The notes under the pieces: model-generated | Databases searched by the model: none | Seen by the model: the letters and a program-made list of their open reading frames with translations, nothing else | What the model was told of the DNA's origin: nothing | Shown: positions 25,867-33,738 of the stretch, piece after piece | How positions within the stretch are numbered: the stretch's first letter is position 1 | Layout: every line of letters begins with the position of its first letter | NCBI GenBank assembly: GCA_035551675.1 | Contig: DASZMV010000065.1 | Span: forward strand, 1-64,000 | Source of the DNA: JAFECT01 sp035551675 | GTDB lineage: Bacteria; Pseudomonadota; Alphaproteobacteria; Caulobacterales; Caulobacteraceae | Reading direction: 5' to 3' | Length of the DNA: 64,000 bases | Made by a program: the position numbers and the translations under genes

Positions 25867-27210
25867 CTACCCCTTCGCGAACCGCGCCGCTCTTCGTTCC
25901 ACCCAGCCGCCGCGATCGGCGTAGGCGCGTTCGACCGCGAAGCGTTCGTCCTTGGTCAGGTCGGGATGGTGCGACTCGAAGATCAGCACCACGCGGTCCT
26001 GGTCCGAGCGGTTCCACGCCTCGTGCTCGAAACTGTCGTCGAAGGCGAACAGCTCGCCCTCGCGCCAGTGGTGCATGTCGTTGCCGACGCGGATGGCGCA
26101 GTCGCCGGGCACGATCAGCGGCAGGTGAACGGTGATGCGGTTGTTGGCGCAGCCGAAGTGCGGCGGGATGTGCGCCCCCGGCTTCAAGCGCGAAAAGAAC
26201 ATCTCGATCGCGTTGCCGTCGTCGACGCGCGGAATATCGGCGGCCTCGAGCGCCTGCAGGGTCTTGGGGAAGTGCTGGGCGATCGGCGTCTTGCGGCCCT
26301 CGCGGTACAGGTGCAGCGACGACCAGTCGAGATTTCCGCTCAACTTCTTCCATTCCTCGGCGTTGATGGCGCCGTGGACATAGGGGCTGAACGCCACGCC
26401 GTTCTTGACGGCGGCGAGGAATTCGTCGCGGATCTCCGTCGTCGCGGCTTCCACGGCGGTGGCCCAGGCGAGGCGTGCGGCGGGTGTCAGGGTCTGCGCC
26501 TTCAGGTCCGGCATGTAGAAGACGCTGGGTTCCTGCATGGGCGTGCGGAAGCTGACGGGGCCGTCGTGGGTCTGGGTCCACATCGCGACGCGCACGCGGT
26601 CGAGGTCGGGCTTGGCGCCGGTCTCGGCTTCGATAACCCGCGCGGATTCGTCGACCGACGCCGCGTGCAGGCGCGTGAAGTGCTCGCGCATAACGCGGTC
26701 GGCGATGCGCGAGCGGTTGCGCATTTCCGCCGGCAGGGATGGGTCGTCCTTGCCGCGACGCACGAACGGCGCGTGATCGTCGCCGAGCGCGAACATGGCG
26801 GCGGCGTCTTCGTGGCGTCCGGCGGCATCGAGCGCGGCGCCGGCGAACAGCGCGACGTGGGCATTGCGCGGATCCAGGCGCCAAGCTTCGAGATAGGCTT
26901 CGACCGCGCCTTTCTTGTCGTCGAGTTTTTCCAGCGCGGTGCCGAGGTTGAACGGGAAGGCCGAGATGCTCGGGTTGAGCGTCATGCAGACGGCGTAGAC
27001 CGCCGCCGCCTCGTCGAACCGCGCGCGCTGGAACAACAGCGTGCCGAGCAGCGCCTGGCCCTCGAGCAGACCCGAATTGCGCCGCAGCAGGTCGCGCAGC
27101 ACCGTCTCCGCGTCGGCCAGGCGGCCGGTCTGGAACAGACCCTTGGCCTCCTGCAGTTGCCCCTGCTCGAAGGGGCTGGGGGCGGTGATTTCGGGTGCGG
27201 TGGCCGTCAT
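25867..27210 (-). CDS. TPR protein with aspartyl/asparaginyl beta-hydroxylase domain, copy 2
   Basis: A 447-residue cytoplasmic protein. TPR-like repeats span about residues 15-150 (EAKGLFQTGRLADAETVLRD and two further repeats ending near GRHEDAAAMF). The C-terminal AspH-like 2-oxoglutarate/Fe(II) domain has HFGCANNRITVHLPLIVP with one metal His, FDDSFEHEAWN with the second, and DRVVLIF with the conserved Arg. It lies 90 nt upstream of the adenylation-acyltransferase gene, so the hydroxylase might act on a residue that system handles (inference). No copy of the 19-bp operator was found upstream. Confidence 0.88.
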   Translation of the reverse strand: MTATAPEITAPSPFEQGQLQEAKGLFQTGRLADAETVLRDLLRRNSGLLEGQALLGTLLFQRARFDEAAAVYAVCMTLNPSISAFPFNLGTALEKLDDKKGAVEAYLEAWRLDPRNAHVALFAGAALDAAGRHEDAAAMFALGDDHAPFVRRGKDDPSLPAEMRNRSRIADRVMREHFTRLHAASVDESARVIEAETGAKPDLDRVRVAMWTQTHDGPVSFRTPMQEPSVFYMPDLKAQTLTPAARLAWATAVEAATTEIRDEFLAAVKNGVAFSPYVHGAINAEEWKKLSGNLDWSSLHLYREGRKTPIAQHFPKTLQALEAADIPRVDDGNAIEMFFSRLKPGAHIPPHFGCANNRITVHLPLIVPGDCAIRVGNDMHHWREGELFAFDDSFEHEAWNRSDQDRVVLIFESHHPDLTKDERFAVERAYADRGGWVERRAARFAKG

Positions 27211-27514
27211 GACGCCTCGACCTGGTCGGTTCGGGCGGAAAGCCCTGGGTATTCGGCCTGTCCGGGCCGCCTTGCCGCCCGGGGGTCAAAGCCTTGCCCG
27301 ACTTGGATTCGGGTCAGCTTGCGCAGGTATTCCTGCGCCTGGGGACTCAATTCGATTGAACACGTTCGACAATTTGTCGCATGATGATTTACCGGTGGCC
27401 GTCGCCCGCGGCCGATTTGCCGCGCGGGTTGAAACTCCCGCCCCGCCGGGGTTTTATCCGCGACCTTCCCTTTCAGAGCCGGCGGCCGACGTGGACCAGG
27501 AACCGACCCGCATC
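27211..27514. other. Divergent intergenic region, hydroxylase 2 / FHA-SpoIIE gene
   Basis: About 300 bp that must contain promoters for both sides. The clearest feature is a 6-1-6 palindrome CGACAA-T-TTGTCG (27367-27379). The frame of the FHA-SpoIIE gene stays open leftwards here, so a longer N-terminus cannot be excluded, but its composition is not convincing. Confidence 0.45.
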
Positions 27515-28603
27515 ATGACCATGGCGCGCAGCCTCGAGATCGCGCCCGACGACCGCGTGCATTTGCTCCAGCCGCTGCTGGGGGCGACGCCCGACGAGCG
27601 CCGCGTCATCGACGGCGCCGGCCTGATAATCGGCCGGGCGGCGCCGGCGGACCTGGTCGTGCCCGACAGCGAGGTCTCGCGCAGCCACTGCCGTGTCGAA
27701 CTGCGCAACGGCGAGGCGCTGGTGACAGACCTCGGCTCGACCAACGGCACCTATTTGAACGGCGAGCGGATCACCGTGCCTACCCTGCTGCCGGTCGGCG
27801 GCCTGTTGCAGATCGGCCGTCAGGTGCTGAAGCACGAGTGGCGCACCCAGCGCGAGATCGACGAGATCGACGAGACCGGTCGCGACCTCGCCCGCGCCGA
27901 CGCCTATGTGCGCGCCCTGCTGCCGCCGCCCTTGACCGAAGGCCCTATCCGCACCGACTGGGTGCTGCAACCGTCGGCCAAGCTCGGCGGCGACGCCTTC
28001 GGATATACCGACCTCTCCGAAAACAAGTTCGCCATCTATCTGATGGACGTGTCGGGGCACGGGTCCGGCGCGGCGCTGCACAGTGTGGCGGTGATGAACC
28101 TGCTGCGCCAGGGTGCGCTCGCCGACACCGATCCGGAAAAGCCCGGTGATGTGTTGGCCACGCTGAACACCATGTTCCAGATGGAGCGCCACGCGGAGAT
28201 GTATTTCACCCTGTGGTACGGCGTGTTCGACCGCGCGACGCGGCGGCTCGACTATGCCGCAGCCGGCCATCACGCCTCCTACCTGGTGCCCGCCGACCGC
28301 AGCGAGGCGATCCCGCTGCGCACCAAGAACGGGGTGATCGGCTGTTCGCCGGGACGTACCTACTCGGCCGACTCGACGGTCATCCCCCCGGGGGCGACCC
28401 TCTATGTGTTCAGCGACGGGGTGTTCGAGGTGGTCACCTCCGCCGGACTGCAGTGGGGCCTGAACGATTTTGTCCCCCTGATCCTCGAACCGATGATCGA
28501 AGGCGTCACCGAAAGCAGCCGCCTTCATCAAACTGTCATGAAAAACGCCAAACAAGGCGGTCTGGACGACGACTTCACCCTGGTGGTGGCGAAATTCGAC
28601 TAA
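27515..28603 (+). CDS. FHA domain - SpoIIE/PP2C serine phosphatase
   Basis: A 362-residue protein. Residues about 20-110 are an FHA domain (IIGRAAPADLVVPDSEVSRS, DLGSTNGTYLNGE), which binds phosphothreonine. A short helical linker leads to a SpoIIE-type PPM phosphatase (about 140-360) with LGGDAFGY, MDVSGHGSGAAL, FSDGVFE and LDDDFTLVV holding the metal-binding Asp residues. It should dephosphorylate a STAS antagonist, and the STAS gene follows immediately. The FHA domain could couple it to the Ser/Thr kinase in the same block. The start is uncertain: GTG at 27491 or ATG at 27521 are alternatives. Confidence 0.87.
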   Translation: MTMARSLEIAPDDRVHLLQPLLGATPDERRVIDGAGLIIGRAAPADLVVPDSEVSRSHCRVELRNGEALVTDLGSTNGTYLNGERITVPTLLPVGGLLQIGRQVLKHEWRTQREIDEIDETGRDLARADAYVRALLPPPLTEGPIRTDWVLQPSAKLGGDAFGYTDLSENKFAIYLMDVSGHGSGAALHSVAVMNLLRQGALADTDPEKPGDVLATLNTMFQMERHAEMYFTLWYGVFDRATRRLDYAAAGHHASYLVPADRSEAIPLRTKNGVIGCSPGRTYSADSTVIPPGATLYVFSDGVFEVVTSAGLQWGLNDFVPLILEPMIEGVTESSRLHQTVMKNAKQGGLDDDFTLVVAKFD

Positions 28604-28626
28604 ACTCTTCGCGAGGGGCGACGCGT

Positions 28627-28965
28627 ATGAACATCGACTTCAGTGATGTGGACGGCTTCAAAAAGGTGGCGCTCGACGGGCGCCTGGATACCGCCGGCGT
28701 CGGCGCGGTCGAGCTGCGCTTCTCGGCGGGCGTCATACCGGCCGGCGAAAACACCATGGTGGACATGTCCAAGGTGGAGTTCATGACGTCCCTCGGCGTG
28801 CGCATGCTGCTCTCCACCGCGCGCTCGCTCGGCGTGAAGGGCAAGAAGCTCGTCATGTTCGGCGCCAATCCGGCGGTTAGCGACACGGTCGAGACCATGG
28901 GCTTCTCGGACATCGTGCCGCTGTGCGCCAGCGAGGCCGATGCGATCGCCCTTCTGAGGGCCTGA
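28627..28965 (+). CDS. STAS-domain anti-sigma factor antagonist (SpoIIAA/RsbV-like)
   Basis: A 112-residue single STAS domain. KVEFMTSLGVRML aligns with the SpoIIAA phosphorylation loop and Ser55 is the predicted phosphorylated residue; the preceding Asp of the usual D-S-S-G is Thr here. In partner switching, the unphosphorylated antagonist binds the RsbW-like kinase encoded next. It starts 23 nt after the phosphatase stop. Confidence 0.88.
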   Translation: MNIDFSDVDGFKKVALDGRLDTAGVGAVELRFSAGVIPAGENTMVDMSKVEFMTSLGVRMLLSTARSLGVKGKKLVMFGANPAVSDTVETMGFSDIVPLCASEADAIALLRA

Positions 28966-29037
28966 CGCCTGAGCGCATCCGACATCACGCCCGGCGCCGC
29001 CGCGGCGCCCCGGTGCGCGGACGATGTCGTCTGGTCG

Positions 29038-29475
29038 GTGATCGAAAACGACATCGCATCGATCGAGCGGGCCCGGCTGCAGATCCGGCCGCTGCTGGCG
29101 TGGGCTGGGGTGTCGGCCAAGACCATCAACCGCTTCGAGGTGGTGTTCGAGGAGCTGGTCTACAACGTCCTGCGCTACGGGTTCGACCCCGGCTCGGCGC
29201 AGAAGATCCTGACCCGCGCGTCGCTTACGCCTGACACGGTCGAACTGGTCATCGAGGACGACGGCCTTGCGTTCGACCCTACCGCCCAGCCGGAACCGCC
29301 GCCCTATCAATCGCTGGAGACGGCGCAGATCGGCGGCCGCGGCATCCCGACCGTGCGCAAGTTCTCCTCGACGTTCCGCTACGAGCCGGCACCGGCGTCG
29401 GGCGAGGGACGCGAACGTGTCGGCTGCCTATTCGCGCCGGTGAACCGCGTCACCGTGACGATCGCGAAGGTTTAG
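29038..29475 (+). CDS. RsbW-like anti-sigma / ATP-binding regulatory protein
   Basis: A GTG-initiated protein of 145 residues with the HATPase_c_2 fold: N-box FEELVYNVLRYGF, G1 box IEDDGLAFDP and G2 segment GGRGIPTVRKF. Members phosphorylate STAS antagonists and bind a partner such as a sigma factor. The frame stays open back to the STAS stop, so an N-terminal extension from a CTG is possible. It completes a phosphatase-antagonist-kinase trio; no sigma factor lies nearby, so the output partner is unknown. Confidence 0.85.
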   Translation: MIENDIASIERARLQIRPLLAWAGVSAKTINRFEVVFEELVYNVLRYGFDPGSAQKILTRASLTPDTVELVIEDDGLAFDPTAQPEPPPYQSLETAQIGGRGIPTVRKFSSTFRYEPAPASGEGRERVGCLFAPVNRVTVTIAKV

Positions 29476-29510
29476 GCCGCTCGCTTTCGCGGGACGCGCG
29501 GAATTGAAAT

Positions 29511-31544
29511 TTACTTCGCCGCCAGCGCCGCGCTCGACGCGGCATAGAGGCCGTTCAGCGACGACTTGATACCCCCCGCCTGGGCGATGGACGCGTCCAG
29601 GCTCTTCGCGTCCGCCGAGGTGGCCGAGCGCGACAGGTCGTCCAGGCGCGCGAGCTGCACCTTCGCCTTCGCCGCATTGTCCTGCAGGATCTGATAGGCC
29701 TGTTTGCGCGCGCCCGACGCGAAAAGCCAGGGCTTGGGCTTGCCGGCGTCGGCGATGACCGCATTGCCGATGGCGCGGGCATCGGACACCGCGGCCTGCA
29801 GCTTGCTGCGCTTGATCGGCGCCAGCGCGGTTCCCGCCGCGGTCGCCGCCTTGCTGAAATCGCCGTAGGCGACCAGCGCGCCGCGCGTCGCACCGAGCGC
29901 GCCGGTGGGGTCACTTGCGTTCGACACGTCCGCGACGGTCTGGCCGAGCCGCGTTTTTGCCGCGCGCAGGGTCGACAGCGCCGCGCCGCCCTGGCCGGCG
30001 AGGGACTTCTCGATGTCGCGCGACTGGCTCGCCGCCGACCGGTCGAGCGCTGTGGCTTCGCCCTTGGCCATGTCGGTCGCGGCCTTGACGATCTGCGTGT
30101 CGAGGTCGGCGCGCTTGGCCGCGTCGGCGCCGGAAATCTGGCCGGCCAGCGCCCGGATGCTCGCATCCGCCTTGCTCAACGTCCCGATCTCGTTGCGGGG
30201 TCGGTCGTTCTGCTTCGCGTCGGCCAGCAGTTGATCCGCGGCCTGCACGATCCCGGGCGCCGACGCAGGCCCGGCCGTGGAGGCGTGAACCGCTGTCGCC
30301 GTGGATGCGGCGTGCGGCGCCGTACCAGCCGCGGGCGTCGCCGTAGTCTCGTCGCCCCGATGCGGCTGCGACAGCACGACCGCGCCGCCCGCGACCAGGA
30401 TCGCCACCCCCAGAACAGCGCCGGCCCCGAAGACGACAGCGCGATCACTCATCAGCTTGGACAAGCCGCCGCCCGCCGGTTTTGCGTCGGCGCCGGACGC
30501 GGAGGCGAGAGCCGCCGCAGGGACCGCGACGCTCGCGGCGGGGACGCTCTGCATCTGGGGTGTAACGGTCGGCGCGGGAGCCTGGGCCGCTTCCAGGTTC
30601 TCCTCGCGCGTGGCGGGGCGGATGATGATGCGCGTGCGCTCGTCGTCCTCGACCTCGACGGGCGCGTCGAACATGGCGAGCCACTGTGGGATCGACTGCG
30701 GGCGCTGTTCCGGCTTGATCGCCATGCCGGCGTCCACGGCCCGGAGGAACCGGGCGCTGAAGCCCGGATGGTCCTTCGCCGCCAGCGGTTCGCCGAGGCC
30801 CGCGTGCAGGCGCTCCAGCACCTCGGGCGGCTTCTCGCCGGTGACGCATTGGTACATCACCACGGCCAGGGCGTAGATGTCGGTCCACGGCCCCTGGACG
30901 TAGGTCTTCACATACTGTTCCAGCGCCGCGTAGGGCGGAGTGTAGAAGGTGACCTTGGTGCTGGTCGCCTGGCCGTGGTCGAAGCGCGCCGAACCGAAGT
31001 CGATGAGAACCGGTCGCCCGTCGGTGTCGACGATGATGTTCGCCGGCTTGATGTCGCGGTGCAGGACGCCGCCCTCGTGGGCGCGGCACAGGCCGTCGGC
31101 GATCGGCCGGATCAGCGCGATCAGGTCGGCTTCATCGAACTTGCGCCCGGCCTTCAACATTTCCGACAGCGACAGTCCGTCCTCGAAATCCATCACCATG
31201 TAGGCGGTGCCGTTGATCTCGAAGAGGCTCCGTACGCTGACGATGTTCGGGTGCCGCTCGGGCTTCGATAGATTCCAGAGGACCTTGGCTTCCTCCAGGA
31301 ACTTGTCGCGGCCCAGGGCGAAGACCTCTTCGGCCGAGGAGTCCGACACCGCCACGGTCGCGCCGTCTACGCGGTCGCTGATCGCGCTCGGGAAATATTC
31401 CTTGATCGCGACCAGCTCGTCGAAATAGGCGCCCCGCCCCTGGTAGACGATGCCGAAACCGCCGACGCCCAGCACCCTTTCCAGGCGCCATTCGCGCAGC
31501 ATGGCGCCTTCAGGAAGCGCGCGATGTGAATAGACCTGGTTCAT
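29511..31544 (-). CDS. Transmembrane Ser/Thr protein kinase (Hanks type)
   Basis: A 677-residue protein. Residues about 20-280 are a protein kinase: GVGGFGIVYQG (P-loop), VAIKEYFP (ATP Lys), HRDIKPANI near residue 160 (catalytic loop) and LIDFGSARF (DFG). A Pro/Ala-rich linker precedes one membrane segment (VLGVAILVAGGAVVL, about 370-390), and the C-terminal ~280 residues are an Ala-rich helical region, probably periplasmic. The ATG is preferred to a GTG seven codons upstream. It is divergent from a PP2C phosphatase that could reverse its phosphorylation, and next to an FHA protein that could bind its products. Confidence 0.9.
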   Translation of the reverse strand: MNQVYSHRALPEGAMLREWRLERVLGVGGFGIVYQGRGAYFDELVAIKEYFPSAISDRVDGATVAVSDSSAEEVFALGRDKFLEEAKVLWNLSKPERHPNIVSVRSLFEINGTAYMVMDFEDGLSLSEMLKAGRKFDEADLIALIRPIADGLCRAHEGGVLHRDIKPANIIVDTDGRPVLIDFGSARFDHGQATSTKVTFYTPPYAALEQYVKTYVQGPWTDIYALAVVMYQCVTGEKPPEVLERLHAGLGEPLAAKDHPGFSARFLRAVDAGMAIKPEQRPQSIPQWLAMFDAPVEVEDDERTRIIIRPATREENLEAAQAPAPTVTPQMQSVPAASVAVPAAALASASGADAKPAGGGLSKLMSDRAVVFGAGAVLGVAILVAGGAVVLSQPHRGDETTATPAAGTAPHAASTATAVHASTAGPASAPGIVQAADQLLADAKQNDRPRNEIGTLSKADASIRALAGQISGADAAKRADLDTQIVKAATDMAKGEATALDRSAASQSRDIEKSLAGQGGAALSTLRAAKTRLGQTVADVSNASDPTGALGATRGALVAYGDFSKAATAAGTALAPIKRSKLQAAVSDARAIGNAVIADAGKPKPWLFASGARKQAYQILQDNAAKAKVQLARLDDLSRSATSADAKSLDASIAQAGGIKSSLNGLYAASSAALAAK

Positions 31545-31640
31545 GCGTGGACGCCCGGTTTGCACGCAAGTGTACGTCCGCCTAGGTTAGCCGTGTTTGC
31601 GGTCTAAGTGAAAGACCGCATCGGGGTCAGGGGGCTGAGG

Positions 31641-32348
31641 ATGCCGTTGACGGTCGCGGCGCGCACCCACGTGGGCTGCAAGCGCAAGGTCAACGAGGAC
31701 GCAGTCCTCGACCGGCCCGATCTCGGCCTCTGGGCCGTCGCCGACGGCATGGGCGGCCACAAGGCCGGCGACGTGGCCAGTGCCATGATCGTGGAACGCT
31801 TGGGCTCGGCCTCCCTGAACGGCGACCTTCCGGACCGCATCGAAGAGGTTCGCCGCCGGCTGCATGACGCCAACAGTCGGTTGATCGAACTCCGCACCGA
31901 CGAACAGTCCACCATCGGCAGCACCGTGGTGGTGTTGGCGGTGGAAAGATCGGCCTTCGCCTGCCTGTGGGCCGGCGACAGTCGCGCCTATCGCCTGCGC
32001 GGCGGCGAACTCACCCAGATCACCCGCGACCACAGCTTGGTGCAGGACCTGGTCGACGTCGGCGAGCTGCGTCCCGAGGACGCCCGCGGCCACCCCAACG
32101 CCAACGTGATCACACGCGCGGTCGGCGCATCCAGACCCCTGGAGATCGACCTCGTGGCCGGCGAAGTCCACTCCGGAGACGTCTTTCTGCTGGCCAGCGA
32201 CGGCCTGACCAAGGTGGTCGACGATCGCGAACTCGCCACGCACCTCCGTGCGCCGGAGCCCAACGTCTGCGCCGACCATCTGCTCGCCATGACCCTCGAA
32301 CGCGGGGCCCCGGACAACGTGTCTCTGATCGTGCTGCGGGCGGACTGA
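31641..32348 (+). CDS. PP2C-family Ser/Thr protein phosphatase
   Basis: A 235-residue cytoplasmic phosphatase of PppA/PstP type. Metal-binding motifs are in order: KVNEDAV, ADGMGGHKAGD, AGDSRAYRLR, LLASDGLTKVV and DNVSLIVL. The ATG after a CTGAGG ribosome-binding site is chosen; a GTG 11 codons upstream is possible. It is encoded back to back with the transmembrane kinase, a common kinase-phosphatase pairing. Confidence 0.92.
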   Translation: MPLTVAARTHVGCKRKVNEDAVLDRPDLGLWAVADGMGGHKAGDVASAMIVERLGSASLNGDLPDRIEEVRRRLHDANSRLIELRTDEQSTIGSTVVVLAVERSAFACLWAGDSRAYRLRGGELTQITRDHSLVQDLVDVGELRPEDARGHPNANVITRAVGASRPLEIDLVAGEVHSGDVFLLASDGLTKVVDDRELATHLRAPEPNVCADHLLAMTLERGAPDNVSLIVLRAD

Positions 32349-32371
32349 GGATCGTCCTTGGGCTCGTCGCC

Positions 32372-32396
32372 GGAACCTTGGCCGTCGACGGCGGTT
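32372..32396 (+). promoter_or_regulatory. Possible EcfG-type promoter before the hemerythrin lipoprotein
   Basis: GGAAC followed after 16 nt by GGTT, close to the EcfG/SigT consensus GGAAC-N16/17-CGTT with one mismatch in the -10. It lies 33 nt upstream of the start codon. Confidence 0.35.
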
Positions 32397-32429
32397 CAGG
32401 CCCCAGAAGAACGGGGACAGGAGCCGGTC

Positions 32430-33140
32430 ATGCAGCTTCGCGTTTCACGCCGCAACGCCTTGATCCTTTCCGCCGCTGCGCCGGCCGCCGCCGTCGCGGG
32501 CTGTTCGCAATCGGAGACCAAGGGCAAGGCCGGCGAGGACAAGGATATTTCCGCGGTCGAAGACCTGATGCGCGAGCACGGGGTGCTCCGCCGCATCCTG
32601 GTGGTCTATCGCGAGGCGGCGAGGTCGCTCCCGACATCGGTCGCCACGTTCGACGCCGGCGCGCTGGCGCAGGCGGCGGACCTCTTCCGCCTTTTCGGCG
32701 AGGACTATCACGAGCGGCGCCTCGAGGAGCAGCACATCTTCCCGACACTGCAGCGCCTCGGCGGCCCGGCCGCGTCGCTGGTCCCGACCCTGCTCGCGCA
32801 ACACCAGCGTGGACGCGAACTGACCGCGTACATCAGAAGCCGCTGCGCCGGCGGCAGGGTGTCGGCGTCGGACGCGACGCCGCTCTCGACCGCGCTCGAG
32901 ACTTTCGCGCGCATGTACGAGGCGCATACCGCCTTCGAGGACACCATCGCGTTCCAGGCGTGGGAGAAAGGCCTTTCGGGCAAGCAACTCGACCAGGCAG
33001 GCGACGAGTTCGAGAAAATCGAACGAGAGCAGTTCAAGGGCGACGGCTTCGATATGGCGGTCGCACAGATCGGCGACATCGAGCGCCGTCTCGGCCTGAG
33101 CGACCTAGCGCGCTACACCGCCCCGCCCGCGCCGGGTTAA
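32430..33140 (+). CDS. Exported lipoprotein with hemerythrin (HHE) domain
   Basis: A 236-residue protein whose N-terminus has both a twin-arginine motif (VSRRNALILSA) and a lipobox (AVAGC), so Tat export and lipid anchoring are predicted. The rest is a four-helix HHE bundle: REHGVLRRIL, DYHERRLEEQHIFP, AQHQRGREL and EAHTAFEDTIAF supply the His and Glu ligands of a di-iron site. Such proteins bind O2 or NO, or store iron. The start is fixed by the Tat signal and a GGAG ribosome-binding site. Confidence 0.88.
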   Translation: MQLRVSRRNALILSAAAPAAAVAGCSQSETKGKAGEDKDISAVEDLMREHGVLRRILVVYREAARSLPTSVATFDAGALAQAADLFRLFGEDYHERRLEEQHIFPTLQRLGGPAASLVPTLLAQHQRGRELTAYIRSRCAGGRVSASDATPLSTALETFARMYEAHTAFEDTIAFQAWEKGLSGKQLDQAGDEFEKIEREQFKGDGFDMAVAQIGDIERRLGLSDLARYTAPPAPG

Positions 33141-33145
33141 GCGCG

Positions 33146-33637
33146 ATGGCGGCGCGGCTTAAGGTCTTCACCTGGTCCGACGGCTTTCATGCCCACACCG
33201 TCGCGACGACCTCGCGCACTAAGGCGTTGAAGGCCTGGGGCGTGAACCGCGACCTGTTCAAGGACGCCATCGCGCGCGAAATCACCGCAGGCGCCGACTA
33301 TGATCGCGCCATGGCCGAACCCGGCGTGGTGATCGAACGCGGCGAGTCTATCGACCGGGGCAAAATCACCGCCCTGCGACTGCCGCCGAAGACTGCAAAA
33401 ACGACGGCCCGCAAGCCGCAAGCGCCCAAGGGTCCCGATCCCGACGACGTGCGGCGTGTGGAACGGCTGAAGGACGATCTCGCCTCGCTCGAGAAAGCGC
33501 ACGGCCAGGAACGCGACGAACTCGATGCCTCGATCGGCGCGCTGGAGAAGAAGCGCCGCGATCTCGAACGCGACTACGCACGCAAACGCACCGGGCTGAA
33601 ACGCAAGCTGGCTGAGGCGGAGCGCCGACTGCGCTAG
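33146..33637 (+). CDS. Small coiled-coil protein of unknown function (often annotated TolA-like)
   Basis: A 163-residue protein with no signal peptide. Residues 1-75 form a small domain (MAARLKVFTWSDGFHAHTVA, TKALKAWGVNRDLF) of a type common in Caulobacterales and sphingomonads. Residues about 95-163 are a highly charged coiled coil (RRVERLKDDLASLEK to the end). The TolA label in similar proteins rests on the coiled coil only. It starts 5 nt after the hemerythrin gene, so co-transcription is likely. Its TAG stop is the first codon of a dispersed repeat. Confidence 0.7.
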   Translation: MAARLKVFTWSDGFHAHTVATTSRTKALKAWGVNRDLFKDAIAREITAGADYDRAMAEPGVVIERGESIDRGKITALRLPPKTAKTTARKPQAPKGPDPDDVRRVERLKDDLASLEKAHGQERDELDASIGALEKKRRDLERDYARKRTGLKRKLAEAERRLR

Positions 33638-33738
33638 AGCGGTTTCCGGCGAAGTGGAAACCGGTTCGCCGTCAGAAACCGCGACAAAGCAAAAATCTAG
33701 AGCGCCGCTCTGATTCAATCAGAGCGAACAGCGCTCTA
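33635..33738. repeat. Intergenic dispersed repeat filling the gap between convergent genes
   Basis: A 104-bp element with nested inverted repeats: GGTTTCC/GGAAACC near the left end, CGCTCTGATT/AATCAGAGCG near the right, and outer AGAGCG/CGCTCT arms. From memory, elements with this layout are scattered through many alphaproteobacterial genomes. It begins and ends in CTAG-type sequence and provides the TAG stop codons of both flanking genes. Confidence 0.6.

Noticed and set aside
24835..27384. 849-codon plus-strand open frame
   Set aside because: It is antisense to the adenylation-acyltransferase and hydroxylase genes, which carry full sets of catalytic motifs.
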